9,013 bases of DNA, taken from Clostridium sp. Its GTDB lineage: Bacteria > Bacillota > Clostridia > Clostridiales > Clostridiaceae. Numbering within the stretch: the stretch's first letter is position 1; the number at the start of each line of letters is the position of its first letter. This document shows, piece after piece, positions 1-6,653 of this stretch. The notes beneath the pieces are model-generated. The model made no database searches. It saw nothing but the letters and a program-made list of their open reading frames with translations, and was not told the DNA's origin. Location of the stretch: positions 1-9,013 of the forward strand of contig JAAZGI010000427.1 in NCBI GenBank assembly GCA_012511315.1, in the 5' to 3' direction. The position numbers and the translations under genes were made by a program.

Positions 1-1417
1 CTTCAATATCAATCTCTTTTGTCTCTTTGCCCTGAAGTGTATAGCCTGATCCGGGGTTTTCTTGGTGACCCGTCATACCTGTAATTCGGTTATCTAAAAT
101 AATATTAATGGTGTTGCTACCATTATAGGCGGTGTTAATTAAAGAGTTTACACCGGTATGGAAGAAGGTAGAATCTCCCATGACTGCCACAACTCGCATT
201 TTATTATCTGGTTCCATGTTAAAGACAGTTTGAGCACCATGACCTACTGAGATGGATGCTCCCATACATAGGTTAATATCCATAGCATTATAGGGTGGAG
301 CAAAGCCTAAGGTATAACAACCGATATCACCAGAGATCATAGTGTTTTTAAGCTTACCAACTTCATAAAAGAATCCTCTATGAGGACAACCTGCACATAA
401 TGTTGGAGGTCTTGGAACTACTTTATCAGATTCTCCATCCACTGAATCAAGCATTTTTCCGTAGAGAGCTTCTCGAATCACATCTGGTGTTAGTTCACCA
501 AAGGGTGGGAAGGTGTCATTACCATGGACGGTAAAGCCCAAGCGCTGCGCTTCTTCTTCAATGATTGGATCATTTTCCTCAATAACGTAAACCGTTTCTA
601 CCTGACTGCAGAACTCTTTAATTTTTTCGTCTGGTAGCGGATAGGAAAAACCAATCATAAGATAAGATGCACTGTCACCGAATACTTCGTGAGCATAATC
701 GATTGCTCCACCTGAAGCGATGACGCCTATTTTCTTATCATTCCATTCAATTCGGTTCATATCCGTTTCGTTGGAGAATTTTCTTAGATTATGAATTCGT
801 TCTTCCACATTGGCCCGAAGTTGCTTTGCATGAGCGGGAACTGTGATGTATTTTTTCACATCTTTTTTGTATTCCCGAATGGCAACTTCTTGTCGCTCTT
901 CTAACTCGACAATTCCTTTGGAGTGACATACTCTTGTGGTTATGCGCAGAAGAACAGGTGTATCATATTCTTCTGAAATATCAAAAGCCCGCTTCATGTA
1001 ATCTTTGCATTCAGCTGAGTCTTTTGGTTCAATGCAAGGTATTTTGGCAAACTTAGCATAATTACGATTGTCCTGCTCATTTTGTGATGAGTGCTGACCA
1101 GGCTCATCGGCAGTAATTAAAACAAAACCACCGTTAATACCAGTATAGGCTAATGTAAAAAGTGGATCTGCAGCTACGTTGACACCAACATGTTTCATTG
1201 ATGCAAAAGCACGAGCTCCTGCAACAGCTGCACCAGCGGCAGATTCCAAGGCTACTTTTTCATTGTTAGCCCATTCAGCAACAATTGAATCCTTGTACAG
1301 CGCTACATTTTCTAGAATTTCTGTACTAGGTGTTCCAGGATATGCTGATGCATAATGGACTCCCGCTTCATAAGCGCCCCTAGCTAGGGCCTCATTACCA
1401 GTTAATAATTCCTTCAT
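1..1417 (-). CDS. iorA: Indolepyruvate:ferredoxin oxidoreductase, alpha subunit (3' end outside window)
   Basis: The enzyme oxidatively decarboxylates aryl pyruvates (indolepyruvate, phenylpyruvate) from aromatic amino acids to aryl-acetyl-CoA, using thiamine pyrophosphate and reducing ferredoxin in the cytoplasm. The frame is open for 472 codons from ATG at 1417 to the window edge. Visible landmarks are YPGTPST at residues 26-32 (N-terminal pyrimidine-binding domain of the family), CAGCPHRG at 341-348, GDIGCYTLG from 363, CMGASISVGHG just after, and the TPP/Mg2+ motif starting GDS at 414 with its closing DN about 28 residues later. Family members run to roughly 580-620 residues and end in a two-cluster ferredoxin domain; that part, and any iorB, would lie left of the window. 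The start is supported by a GGGGGAAGGGGG purine tract just upstream. No frameshift or missing motif is seen. Other 2-oxoacid ferredoxin oxidoreductases share the TPP fold, but this motif set is typical of IorA. Confidence 0.95.
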   Translation of the reverse strand, partial: MKELLTGNEALARGAYEAGVHYASAYPGTPSTEILENVALYKDSIVAEWANNEKVALESAAGAAVAGARAFASMKHVGVNVAADPLFTLAYTGINGGFVLITADEPGQHSSQNEQDNRNYAKFAKIPCIEPKDSAECKDYMKRAFDISEEYDTPVLLRITTRVCHSKGIVELEERQEVAIREYKKDVKKYITVPAHAKQLRANVEERIHNLRKFSNETDMNRIEWNDKKIGVIASGGAIDYAHEVFGDSASYLMIGFSYPLPDEKIKEFCSQVETVYVIEENDPIIEEEAQRLGFTVHGNDTFPPFGELTPDVIREALYGKMLDSVDGESDKVVPRPPTLCAGCPHRGFFYEVGKLKNTMISGDIGCYTLGFAPPYNAMDINLCMGASISVGHGAQTVFNMEPDNKMRVVAVMGDSTFFHTGVNSLINTAYNGSNTINIILDNRITGMTGHQENPGSGYTLQGKETKEIDIE

Positions 1418-1496
1418 GTTTCCCCCTTCCCCCGCAGTTTAATTAATAAACTTTTAACAGGGGCTGTTTATCTTTTTAATAACTTAACACTGTTTA

Positions 1497-1525
1497 ATGA
1501 TATCATTTTTAAACATCTCTATCAA
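1497..1525 (-). promoter_or_regulatory. Likely sigma-A promoter of iorA
   Basis: Read on the minus strand, TTGATA (1520-1525) is followed after exactly 17 bases by TATCAT (1497-1502), a good match to -35/-10 consensus in both sequence and spacing. It leaves a 5' leader of roughly 70 bases before the iorA start. The -10 lies inside the 12-bp palindrome AATGATATCATT (1496-1507), and 7-bp inverted arms TGTTTAA (1491-1497) and TTAAACA (1509-1515) flank it, so a repressor could act here. The promoter is inferred from sequence only. Confidence 0.55.
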
Positions 1526-1686
1526 TTTATCGAACAAAAATTACAAATTTGTATTGAAAACACGGAAACCGTTTACCACTAATGGAACGTTTACAGGTCA
1601 TCCTTACAAAAAAAGTAATAAATGAATTCCACCTATTTGAGTCGAGTTTGCGTTTTAAATCCCCCATGAGAATTTAACTCTAATAA

Positions 1687-1730
1687 CAAAGTGAAACGAT
1701 GGACTCATTAATTTGAGTCCATCGTTTCAC
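1687..1730 (-). terminator. Strong hairpin terminator after the rubredoxin-like gene
   Basis: Two perfectly complementary 17-base arms (1691-1707 and 1714-1730) enclose the 6-base loop TTAATT. On the minus strand the hairpin starts 14 bases after the stop codon and is followed by TTTGTTATTA, a broken U-tract. A smaller inverted repeat, AGGCTA (1732-1737) and TAGCCT (1745-1750), spans the stop codon just before it. The stem is unusually long and perfect for a simple terminator, but position and orientation fit that role. There is no run of thymines on the plus-strand side. Confidence 0.75.
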
Positions 1731-1743
1731 TAGGCTATATCAA

Positions 1744-2133
1744 TTAGCCTCTTTTCTTTAACCATTCATCTTTTGAAATAAAGGCAGATGCACCACAAGC
1801 TGGGCATTCGCCAGGATTTTCGTCAGCAAATGTGACCAACCGGCATGAGTTACAGCGGAACATATTTCCAGCTGCATCCAACTGATCTTTGTTTTCATCA
1901 TACTCAACAAAAATGTTGTGTCCTTTCGCATGACATTCAGGGCACATTTCTGGCATGGTTTCAGCTTCATAGATAAAACCACAGAATAAGCATAGCCAAT
2001 TCTTATTATCGCCATCAAGGCTTCCGTCTGTTTCTACAAAGACTTCAGCTCCAGCGCCACAAACTTCACATACTTCAGGAGCCATTTCTCCCTCAGCTAC
2101 GTAACCACAGATTTCACATTTCCATTTTTTCAA
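1744..2133 (-). CDS. Small protein with three rubredoxin-like metal-binding modules
   Basis: This 129-residue cytoplasmic protein is built from three tandem rubredoxin-like modules of the kind found at the end of rubrerythrins. The cysteine pairs are C6/C9 with C22/C25, C48/C51 with C64/C67, and C94/C97 with C110/C113, each with the W-x-C-x-x-C-G-(Y/F) start and P-x-x-C-P-x-C-(G/H) end or a variant. Each module should hold one Fe or Zn atom in four thiolates. The third is the most divergent (CNSCRLV). Such modules are short (about 15 residues between pairs) compared with true rubredoxins, so electron transfer or a zinc-ribbon scaffold are both possible. The start is TTG at 2131-2133: GGAGGG sits 7 bases before it, whereas the in-frame TTG at 2148 would put that ribosome site inside the coding region. 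The gene has its own promoter and terminator. The role is not known to me; redox partner of a neighbouring oxidoreductase is only a guess. Confidence 0.8.
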   Translation of the reverse strand: MKKWKCEICGYVAEGEMAPEVCEVCGAGAEVFVETDGSLDGDNKNWLCLFCGFIYEAETMPEMCPECHAKGHNIFVEYDENKDQLDAAGNMFRCNSCRLVTFADENPGECPACGASAFISKDEWLKKRG

Positions 2134-2168
2134 GATTAATCCCTCCAAGATTTGTACTTATGTATTCT

Positions 2169-2198
2169 ATTATAACGCACCTCTATAGAAATCGTTAA
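2169..2198 (-). promoter_or_regulatory. Likely promoter of the rubredoxin-like gene
   Basis: On the minus strand a perfect -10 hexamer TATAAT (2169-2174) lies 18 bases downstream of TTAACG (2193-2198), a 4/6 match to the -35 consensus. Transcription would begin near 2162, about 30 bases before the TTG start. This makes the small gene independent of the 764-residue gene upstream, after which I see no clear terminator, so some read-through is also possible. Confidence 0.55.
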
Positions 2199-2251
2199 GT
2201 TATTTTCAATAATTCCCTTTTCCCTTCTAAAACGCCGATATAAATGCAATT

Positions 2252-4546
2252 TTACAGAATATTTAGGATATCTGCTAATGAAAGGTCCAATATTTCGGGA
2301 TCTTTCACACCAAGGATGCTGGTTGACAAATTTTTAGCAATGACCTGTGGCGTTTCTGGGAAAGACCAATGATCACCAGTCAAGTTAAAGGAGGTCACCT
2401 GCTTAAATCGCCACAATATTCCTGCGGACTCAGCTAATGGCAATTGTGCAGCCTCGGGTATAAATACCGACTTAAATTCATGGGGTTCTGCCACCGCTAG
2501 GAAATAAGGTGCATAATCTGTCCCGATAAATAAGACGGGGGTTATCATACTATAGACTTTCACTAAATCAATATACACTCGATCCAAATCTCGATCTTGG
2601 ATTTTTCCTTCAAGCATACGAACAAATAGCATTAAATCCGTTTTAAATGCTCTGGAATTTGATAGAAAAGCTCGATGTACCTTTAATGATTCTGCCAGCA
2701 ATTCCTTTCTCAAATCATTGTACTCTTCGCTGAGCCATACTCCACTATCTTGCTTTAGGTTTTCTCGAACTAGGCGATGCAGGATTTCATCATCAGTGAA
2801 CCCTTTGCCATATTTCACTCTATAACTAGCAATATCTTGGGCTGAATCCTCTAATTGAGTTTTTCTCGTTTTATAATTATTGTCTTCTTGTTCTAATTCA
2901 TCCTTGAGACTATGGTATTCACTTAGAATCATATTTAACTCTCGTTTTTCTTCTTCCATTTCCTCTAGATATTTTTTATGATCTTCTACCATAGAGCGGT
3001 ATCGAATGACTTTTTCATCATTTTGAAAAAAGAAAGGAAAATATTTCCTTAAAAAGCCCATCTCATTTTGAAGCTCTTGCATGCTTAGTTCATGTTCTTC
3101 TAAGACAGCAGTCAGCTTCTCCATTTCTTTTTCTTTAAACTCTCGCGAAGCTTCCGAGGATTCTATTCTAGCCTTAAGTTCTTCTACTCGAACTGAGGCG
3201 GCAGAACCCTTTTCTAGGAGATCCTGGTATCCAAAGGTTGTTCGATACTCTTGCATAATTTCTTCACGTTTAATCAGAACTCGATCTAACACTTCTCGGA
3301 AAGATTTGCGTGCCTCTTCCCAATCATAGGTTTCCCCTTCAAGCTGGTCAGCCAGCCCCTTATCTTTCTTCCCTTTATATACATCACGTATAAACTTAAT
3401 AACATCTCGATTATTGCTGAATTTTTGTACCATATATGGTTTTTGACCATTCAAAAAGTATGGGTTTGGATCCAGAGCCGTCATTACCTGATCTAAATTC
3501 TGTTCTAGATCATCGATAAATCCTTGATCTTTCCCCATCATTATTAGTGCATTATTTAAAAGTCGCTCTTCAGGCATGTGATAGGCACTAGCAAACTCTT
3601 TATTATCTTTAAATGGTTTTTCTGTAAAGGCATCATCCGGCTTTGAATAACGTGTCATTGCTGCGGCGCGTTCAATGAGGTTTGCCGTAATAATCTCAGG
3701 AAGCAACCGTAAAGCCTGATCCTTATCATGAATCATCCGGAAATAGGTGAAGGGTTTATCCCGCCCATTGATAATTTGATTAATCACTAACTGTTCACGC
3801 AAAGTGATTTTATCATGCCCCGGCCACATTCCCAGTGAATTCTTTTCTGGGGATATCATTTCTTTTACTCGTTCTGGGGTATAATTTTCGTCCAAGGGAC
3901 TGGCATTTTTCAAGACGTTTTTCACGTTTCTTGCCATAGTTTCAATACCGGGACACTCCTTATCTGAGGATAGAATCTCCTCTAAATCTCTCAAGTGACC
4001 GTCAGGAATGCTATGACCATAAATATCTCTTTCTTGAATTAAAGTAGAAAACCCTTGTAAAAACTCTGATAGATTTAATTTGTTCGCCACATAGCTAAAT
4101 ATTTCTTTTAGTTCTCGATACTCAAGTTTTCGATCGAAAGTTCCTAGGAATTCATCCATCTCATCATTTGCTCGGTTAATCAAGGTAAGATCGAGTTGGG
4201 TCCCTGGTTTTTTCTCCTTTAAGATCTTTGCCAATGCAAAAAGAACGGGAGAAATAAAGAAACTATTTTTCACATAATAACCTCTCTTATCCGTACGGAT
4301 CATGCAAAGATAAGCTTTTGCTCCCCCATCAGGGACTTCTTCTCCCATTGACCAAATAAGATCTTCGATTTCTGCCTGACCAATATAAAGGTTATATCCA
4401 TTGATGGACTCTCCCCCAAAGATGCTTTCATAAGGCACGTAAGTCCGATCATCGGTTACCAAATGATCTGTCTTTTTCAACATCGGATATTCAGGACGGA
4501 AAAGTATGAAGTTATAATAATATTCAAGTAATTTTCTGGCTTCCAT
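2252..4546 (-). CDS. Degenerate, truncated superfamily 1 (DNA2/NAM7-type) helicase-like protein, 764 aa
   Basis: The protein resembles, from my memory of the family, the N-terminal half of large AAA_11/DNA2-NAM7 helicases. Supporting stretches are LGMWPGHDKITLREQLVINQ (238-257, cf. LGRWPS...LSLMQQxAVN), LLPEIITANLIERA (281-294), DWEEARKSFREVLDRV (408-423), HRAFL (624-628), and EAAQLPLAESAGILWRFKQV (698-717) with GD at 724-725, matching motifs II and III. The nucleotide-binding motifs are lost: where GPPGTGKT is expected (about 272-279) there is IHDKDQAL with no GK(S/T), and the Walker B aspartate is Pro697. The protein ends about 40 residues after motif III, so the second RecA domain (motifs IV-VI) is missing. 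Coiled coil is predicted by eye at about 452-498 and 516-568. The start ATG has GGGGAGAG about 8 bases upstream. The long intact frame suggests a kept, non-ATPase function such as a scaffold or partner protein. That is inference; the function is unknown. Confidence 0.7.
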   Translation of the reverse strand: MEARKLLEYYYNFILFRPEYPMLKKTDHLVTDDRTYVPYESIFGGESINGYNLYIGQAEIEDLIWSMGEEVPDGGAKAYLCMIRTDKRGYYVKNSFFISPVLFALAKILKEKKPGTQLDLTLINRANDEMDEFLGTFDRKLEYRELKEIFSYVANKLNLSEFLQGFSTLIQERDIYGHSIPDGHLRDLEEILSSDKECPGIETMARNVKNVLKNASPLDENYTPERVKEMISPEKNSLGMWPGHDKITLREQLVINQIINGRDKPFTYFRMIHDKDQALRLLPEIITANLIERAAAMTRYSKPDDAFTEKPFKDNKEFASAYHMPEERLLNNALIMMGKDQGFIDDLEQNLDQVMTALDPNPYFLNGQKPYMVQKFSNNRDVIKFIRDVYKGKKDKGLADQLEGETYDWEEARKSFREVLDRVLIKREEIMQEYRTTFGYQDLLEKGSAASVRVEELKARIESSEASREFKEKEMEKLTAVLEEHELSMQELQNEMGFLRKYFPFFFQNDEKVIRYRSMVEDHKKYLEEMEEEKRELNMILSEYHSLKDELEQEDNNYKTRKTQLEDSAQDIASYRVKYGKGFTDDEILHRLVRENLKQDSGVWLSEEYNDLRKELLAESLKVHRAFLSNSRAFKTDLMLFVRMLEGKIQDRDLDRVYIDLVKVYSMITPVLFIGTDYAPYFLAVAEPHEFKSVFIPEAAQLPLAESAGILWRFKQVTSFNLTGDHWSFPETPQVIAKNLSTSILGVKDPEILDLSLADILNIL

Positions 4547-4581
4547 GTAAATTCTCTCCCCACTTCATTCAATCTATTTTG

Positions 4582-4590
4582 ATTATAGCA
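4582..4590 (-). promoter_or_regulatory. Extended -10 promoter of the helicase-like gene
   Basis: Minus-strand TGCTATAAT is a perfect extended -10 element (TGn + TATAAT). No good -35 hexamer is found 16-18 bases upstream, which is usual for this promoter type. The start codon is 36 bases downstream of the element, with a GGGGAGAG ribosome site between. Confidence 0.5.
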
Positions 4591-4746
4591 TTGATTGAAA
4601 GCTTGAATCAGTAAATTTTCTTTTCCTCAGCAAAAGCTCAATGTCATACCATTTCTGTAAACTTAAATCTTTAAGTCTCATAAACAGCCTGCTGGGATGA
4701 TTTTATCAGCTAATTTTATAGTAGTCTGTATGCTTTCTCAAGACCT

Positions 4747-4777
4747 AAAAAATAGGCACCCTCGGGCACCTATTTTT
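4747..4777 (-). terminator. Intrinsic terminator of the MATE gene
   Basis: Arms AAAAATAGG (4748-4756) and CCTATTTTT (4769-4777) pair perfectly. On the minus-strand RNA the stem extends inward by two G-U wobbles and two G-C pairs to a CGAG tetraloop, and a U-tract of six follows. It begins 17 bases after the MATE stop codon. The symmetric A/T flanks would let it work in both directions, though no plus-strand gene ends here. Confidence 0.85.
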
Positions 4778-4794
4778 CGGAATTGTAAAAGCTA

Positions 4795-6177
4795 TTATCG
4801 TATTCTAACTTTTTTCCACTTACCAGTTCGGAATCGGAAGAATACGAGGGCCCATCGAATTAATTGGTCAGTTAGAACTGCAAGCCAAGCCCCTGCCAAA
4901 CCAATTTCTATTTGATTTACTAAAAATAGAGCCACTTGAGTTCGAATCAATAAAACGCCAATAATTGTAGCAATCAAAGGCCAAACTGTGTCTCCAGCAC
5001 CTCTCAAGGCCCCTGATAAGATTAGCTGTGAAGATTGGAAGGGCTGCACTAGGGCTATAATCTTAAGGGCAACTGAGGCATTTTCTATGATTTGCACATC
5101 ATTGGTGTAAAGTCCAACGATTTGGCGCCCGAAGAAGAAAAACATAATTGCTACAAAAGTTGAAATAATTGAACCCATTTGCCGTGCACTTTTAGAGTAC
5201 ATCTCTGCATGCTCTGGCTTTTTTTCTCCCAAAGAACGTCCCACTAAAGTTGAGGCCGCAATACCAAAAGCTTGTCCTGGATTAAAGGAAAGACTTAAAA
5301 TTGATAATGCAATTTGATGAGCTGCATAAACTACGGTGCCTAAGGAGGCGACAATACGGACAAAGAAAAATATTCCTAACCGAAGGGCTAGCTGTTCTAA
5401 GGATGCCGGAAGACCAATACGTATTAAGTTTTTGACTGTCTTCATTTCAAAGGCGAATTTTTCTTTAATAGACACCTTTGATTTTCCACGAATGAAGTGA
5501 ATGAATATCAAAATAAAGGCCATAACTTGTGATAGGGCCGTTGAAATTCCAGCACCAACTAAACCTAATGCCGGGAAGCCGAACAGTCCGTAAATTAAAG
5601 TTGCATTCCCCAGAACATTCAGGCCATTGGTCAACAGATTAATTTTCATCGGCGCCTTTGTTTCGCCAACACCTCGCAGCGCCGATGAGCCACACATGGT
5701 CAGCGCTTGAAAGATGAACCCGACGTGGACAATTCTAAAATATGTGTTCCCCGTAGCAACTACATCTTCACCAGCTCCCAAGATTCGCATAATCCCTTCA
5801 GCTTGAGTCATGGTTAATATAAATAATGGCACAATAATTATTATGATACTTAACAAAAGCACATGTTTAAAGACGTTACCTAAACGCTTTAACCTTCCCA
5901 TCCCATAGTATCTAGCAATGATAGCGGTTCCCCCGACATTAAAGCTTTGTACCAGTGATAGTCCAATAAATAAAGGTTGATTGGCTATCCCAACCGATGC
6001 AATTGAAGCAGCTGATAATGATGTGGGTTTAATGTTCCCCAGCATCATCATATCCACCATGCCAAAGAGAGAGCCTAGTAAAAGCTCCAATAAAACAGGC
6101 CATGCAATTTGCATAACCTTTTGTCTACTCTCTTTTTTAGTAATTTGTTCTGGTTCTTTCGCACTTATCCCCGTCAT
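4795..6177 (-). CDS. MATE-family multidrug/Na+ efflux transporter
   Basis: At 460 residues this is a full-length MATE (multi-antimicrobial extrusion) antiporter, an inner-membrane protein exporting cationic drugs or metabolites in exchange for Na+ or H+. The sequence shows about twelve hydrophobic segments in two homologous halves: roughly residues 24-235 and 245-455, joined by a charged loop (IRGKSKVSIKEKFAFEMKTVKNL). Family-typical stretches include AWPVLLELLLGSLFGMVDMMMLG near the start, GGTAIIARYYGMGR closing the second helix region, ALRGVGETKAPM in the middle of the first half and the paralogous ALRGAGDTVWPL in the second. A short charged N-terminus precedes helix 1. The start ATG at 6177 has AGAGG about 10 bases upstream, somewhat far but acceptable. 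It is monocistronic, between its own leader and terminator. The substrate cannot be read from the sequence; NorM/DinF-like relatives are the alternatives. Confidence 0.93.
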   Translation of the reverse strand: MTGISAKEPEQITKKESRQKVMQIAWPVLLELLLGSLFGMVDMMMLGNIKPTSLSAASIASVGIANQPLFIGLSLVQSFNVGGTAIIARYYGMGRLKRLGNVFKHVLLLSIIIIIVPLFILTMTQAEGIMRILGAGEDVVATGNTYFRIVHVGFIFQALTMCGSSALRGVGETKAPMKINLLTNGLNVLGNATLIYGLFGFPALGLVGAGISTALSQVMAFILIFIHFIRGKSKVSIKEKFAFEMKTVKNLIRIGLPASLEQLALRLGIFFFVRIVASLGTVVYAAHQIALSILSLSFNPGQAFGIAASTLVGRSLGEKKPEHAEMYSKSARQMGSIISTFVAIMFFFFGRQIVGLYTNDVQIIENASVALKIIALVQPFQSSQLILSGALRGAGDTVWPLIATIIGVLLIRTQVALFLVNQIEIGLAGAWLAVLTDQLIRWALVFFRFRTGKWKKVRIR

Positions 6178-6247
6178 GATATTTCATCCTCTTTTCATTA
6201 ATTCCCATTTATTGGGAGAGCTGATAGTAGAGCTAACTCAAAAACCT

Positions 6248-6297
6248 ATTATAGCCACTATCAGTTTCAGATATTCTCATATTTTAGTAGTATAGCA
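6248..6297 (-). promoter_or_regulatory. Promoter region of the MATE gene (two candidate -10 elements)
   Basis: Two minus-strand candidates exist. One is extended -10 TGCTATACT (6289-6297). The other, closer to the gene, is a perfect TATAAT (6248-6253) with no good -35. Inverted 8-bp arms CTGATAGT (6221-6228) and ACTATCAG (6257-6264) flank the nearer element and could be operator halves. Which element is used cannot be decided by reading. Confidence 0.4.
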
Positions 6298-6448
6298 CGA
6301 ATAATCTTAGCTTTTTCTCAGGTTTCAAGAAGCTCAGAACAGATAGTATACAAAGAGACACAGAATCTCAATCACTTCTTATATATAGTAATCATAGTTC
6401 TTGGTTAATAGCTCTCTGGCTTCTATTCTCCTTAATTAAAGGTCAGCC

Positions 6449-6477
6449 TTGAATTCCCTTTATCTATCTGCTATTAT
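6449..6477 (+). promoter_or_regulatory. Promoter of the queT leader
   Basis: TTGAAT (6449-6454), a 17-base spacer and TATTAT (6472-6477) form a good sigma-A promoter. Transcription would start around 6484, about 10 bases before the preQ1 aptamer, which is the spacing expected for a leader-located riboswitch. Confidence 0.65.
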
Positions 6478-6493
6478 AAATCCATTCTTCGGA

Positions 6494-6530
6494 ATAGTGT
6501 TCCCTCGGCACCCACTTAAAAAATCAGGAG
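6494..6530 (+). promoter_or_regulatory. preQ1-I riboswitch aptamer
   Basis: The sequence fits the small H-type pseudoknot that senses pre-queuosine-1. P1 is AGTG (6496-6499) with CACT (6513-6516). The loop reads TTC-CCT-C-GGCA-CC, aligning with the classic UUC-UAG-C-UACA-C, and puts C6506 at the place of the cytosine that pairs with preQ1. An A-rich tail (6518-6523) follows, and AGG (6526-6528) can pair with loop CCT (6503-6505) to form P2. In the well-known Bacillus aptamer P2 is UAG/CUA, so both sides have changed together here. The gene downstream is a queuosine-precursor transporter, which independently supports the call. P1 is short, four clean pairs. Confidence 0.85.
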
Positions 6531-6544
6531 TCTTTCAGTGAAGT

Positions 6545-6580
6545 ATTAAGAGCGAAATTTTATTCACGCTTTTAATTTTT
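6545..6580 (+). promoter_or_regulatory. Leader hairpin between aptamer and terminator
   Basis: ATTAAGAGCG (6545-6554) pairs with CGCTTTTAAT (6567-6576), ten pairs including one G-U, around a 12-base loop, followed by four more thymines. CGCT at 6567-6570 could instead pair with AGCG at 6585-6588, giving a mutually exclusive fold. It may be an antiterminator-type switch element or a weak early terminator. I could not trace a clear pairing back to the aptamer. Confidence 0.45.
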
Positions 6581-6592
6581 CATTAGCGCCTT

Positions 6593-6619
6593 GGGATGGT
6601 TGTTGAACCATCTTTTTTT
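6593..6619 (+). terminator. Regulated intrinsic terminator in the queT leader
   Basis: GATGGTT (6595-6601) and AACCATC (6606-6612) form a 7-bp stem with a GTTG loop, followed at once by seven thymines. It lies upstream of queT in its leader, so it is an attenuator rather than the end of a gene. With the aptamer upstream it implies transcriptional control: preQ1 bound, termination; preQ1 absent, read-through into queT. Confidence 0.85.
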
Positions 6620-6653
6620 GCGTTGAGGGTAGAGAGACTAAAAGGAGTTTTAT

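Larger units (their letters stand above)
1418..1743. other. Non-coding gap between iorA and the rubredoxin-like gene
   Basis: This 326-base stretch holds the iorA promoter and leader at its left end and the hairpin terminator of the rubredoxin-like gene at its right end (1691-1730). Between about 1530 and 1690 I see no open frame, no RNA gene and no convincing structure, only AT-rich sequence with two copies of a short GTAAACG-like word. Confidence 0.6.
6178..6653. other. Divergent intergenic region between the MATE gene and queT
   Basis: This 476-base gap carries the MATE promoter region on the minus strand (6221-6297) and, on the plus strand, the queT promoter, preQ1 aptamer, leader hairpins and terminator (6449-6619). 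The middle part, about 6300-6445, is AT-rich with no open frame or structure that I can support. Confidence 0.6.

Noticed and set aside
1758..2018. Minus-strand frame overlapping the rubredoxin-like gene
   Set aside because: It is out of frame with three well-formed cysteine modules and has no start signal of its own.
3081..3329. Plus-strand frame rich in serine inside the helicase-like gene
   Set aside because: It is the antisense of the coiled-coil coding region, where Glu/Lys codons read as Ser/Phe/Leu on the other strand.
4697..4915. Plus-strand open frame of 72 codons through the MATE terminator
   Set aside because: It crosses the terminator hairpin and the antisense of the MATE C-terminus, with no Shine-Dalgarno sequence or family resemblance.
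5981..6295. Plus-strand open frame opposite the start of the MATE gene
   Set aside because: Antisense shadow of the MATE N-terminus running through the MATE promoter; no ribosome site and no recognisable domain.
6527..6530. GGAG after the aptamer as a ribosome site hidden by the riboswitch
   Set aside because: No start codon with an open frame follows at the right distance; the queT site AAGGAG lies next to its ATG about 120 bases downstream.
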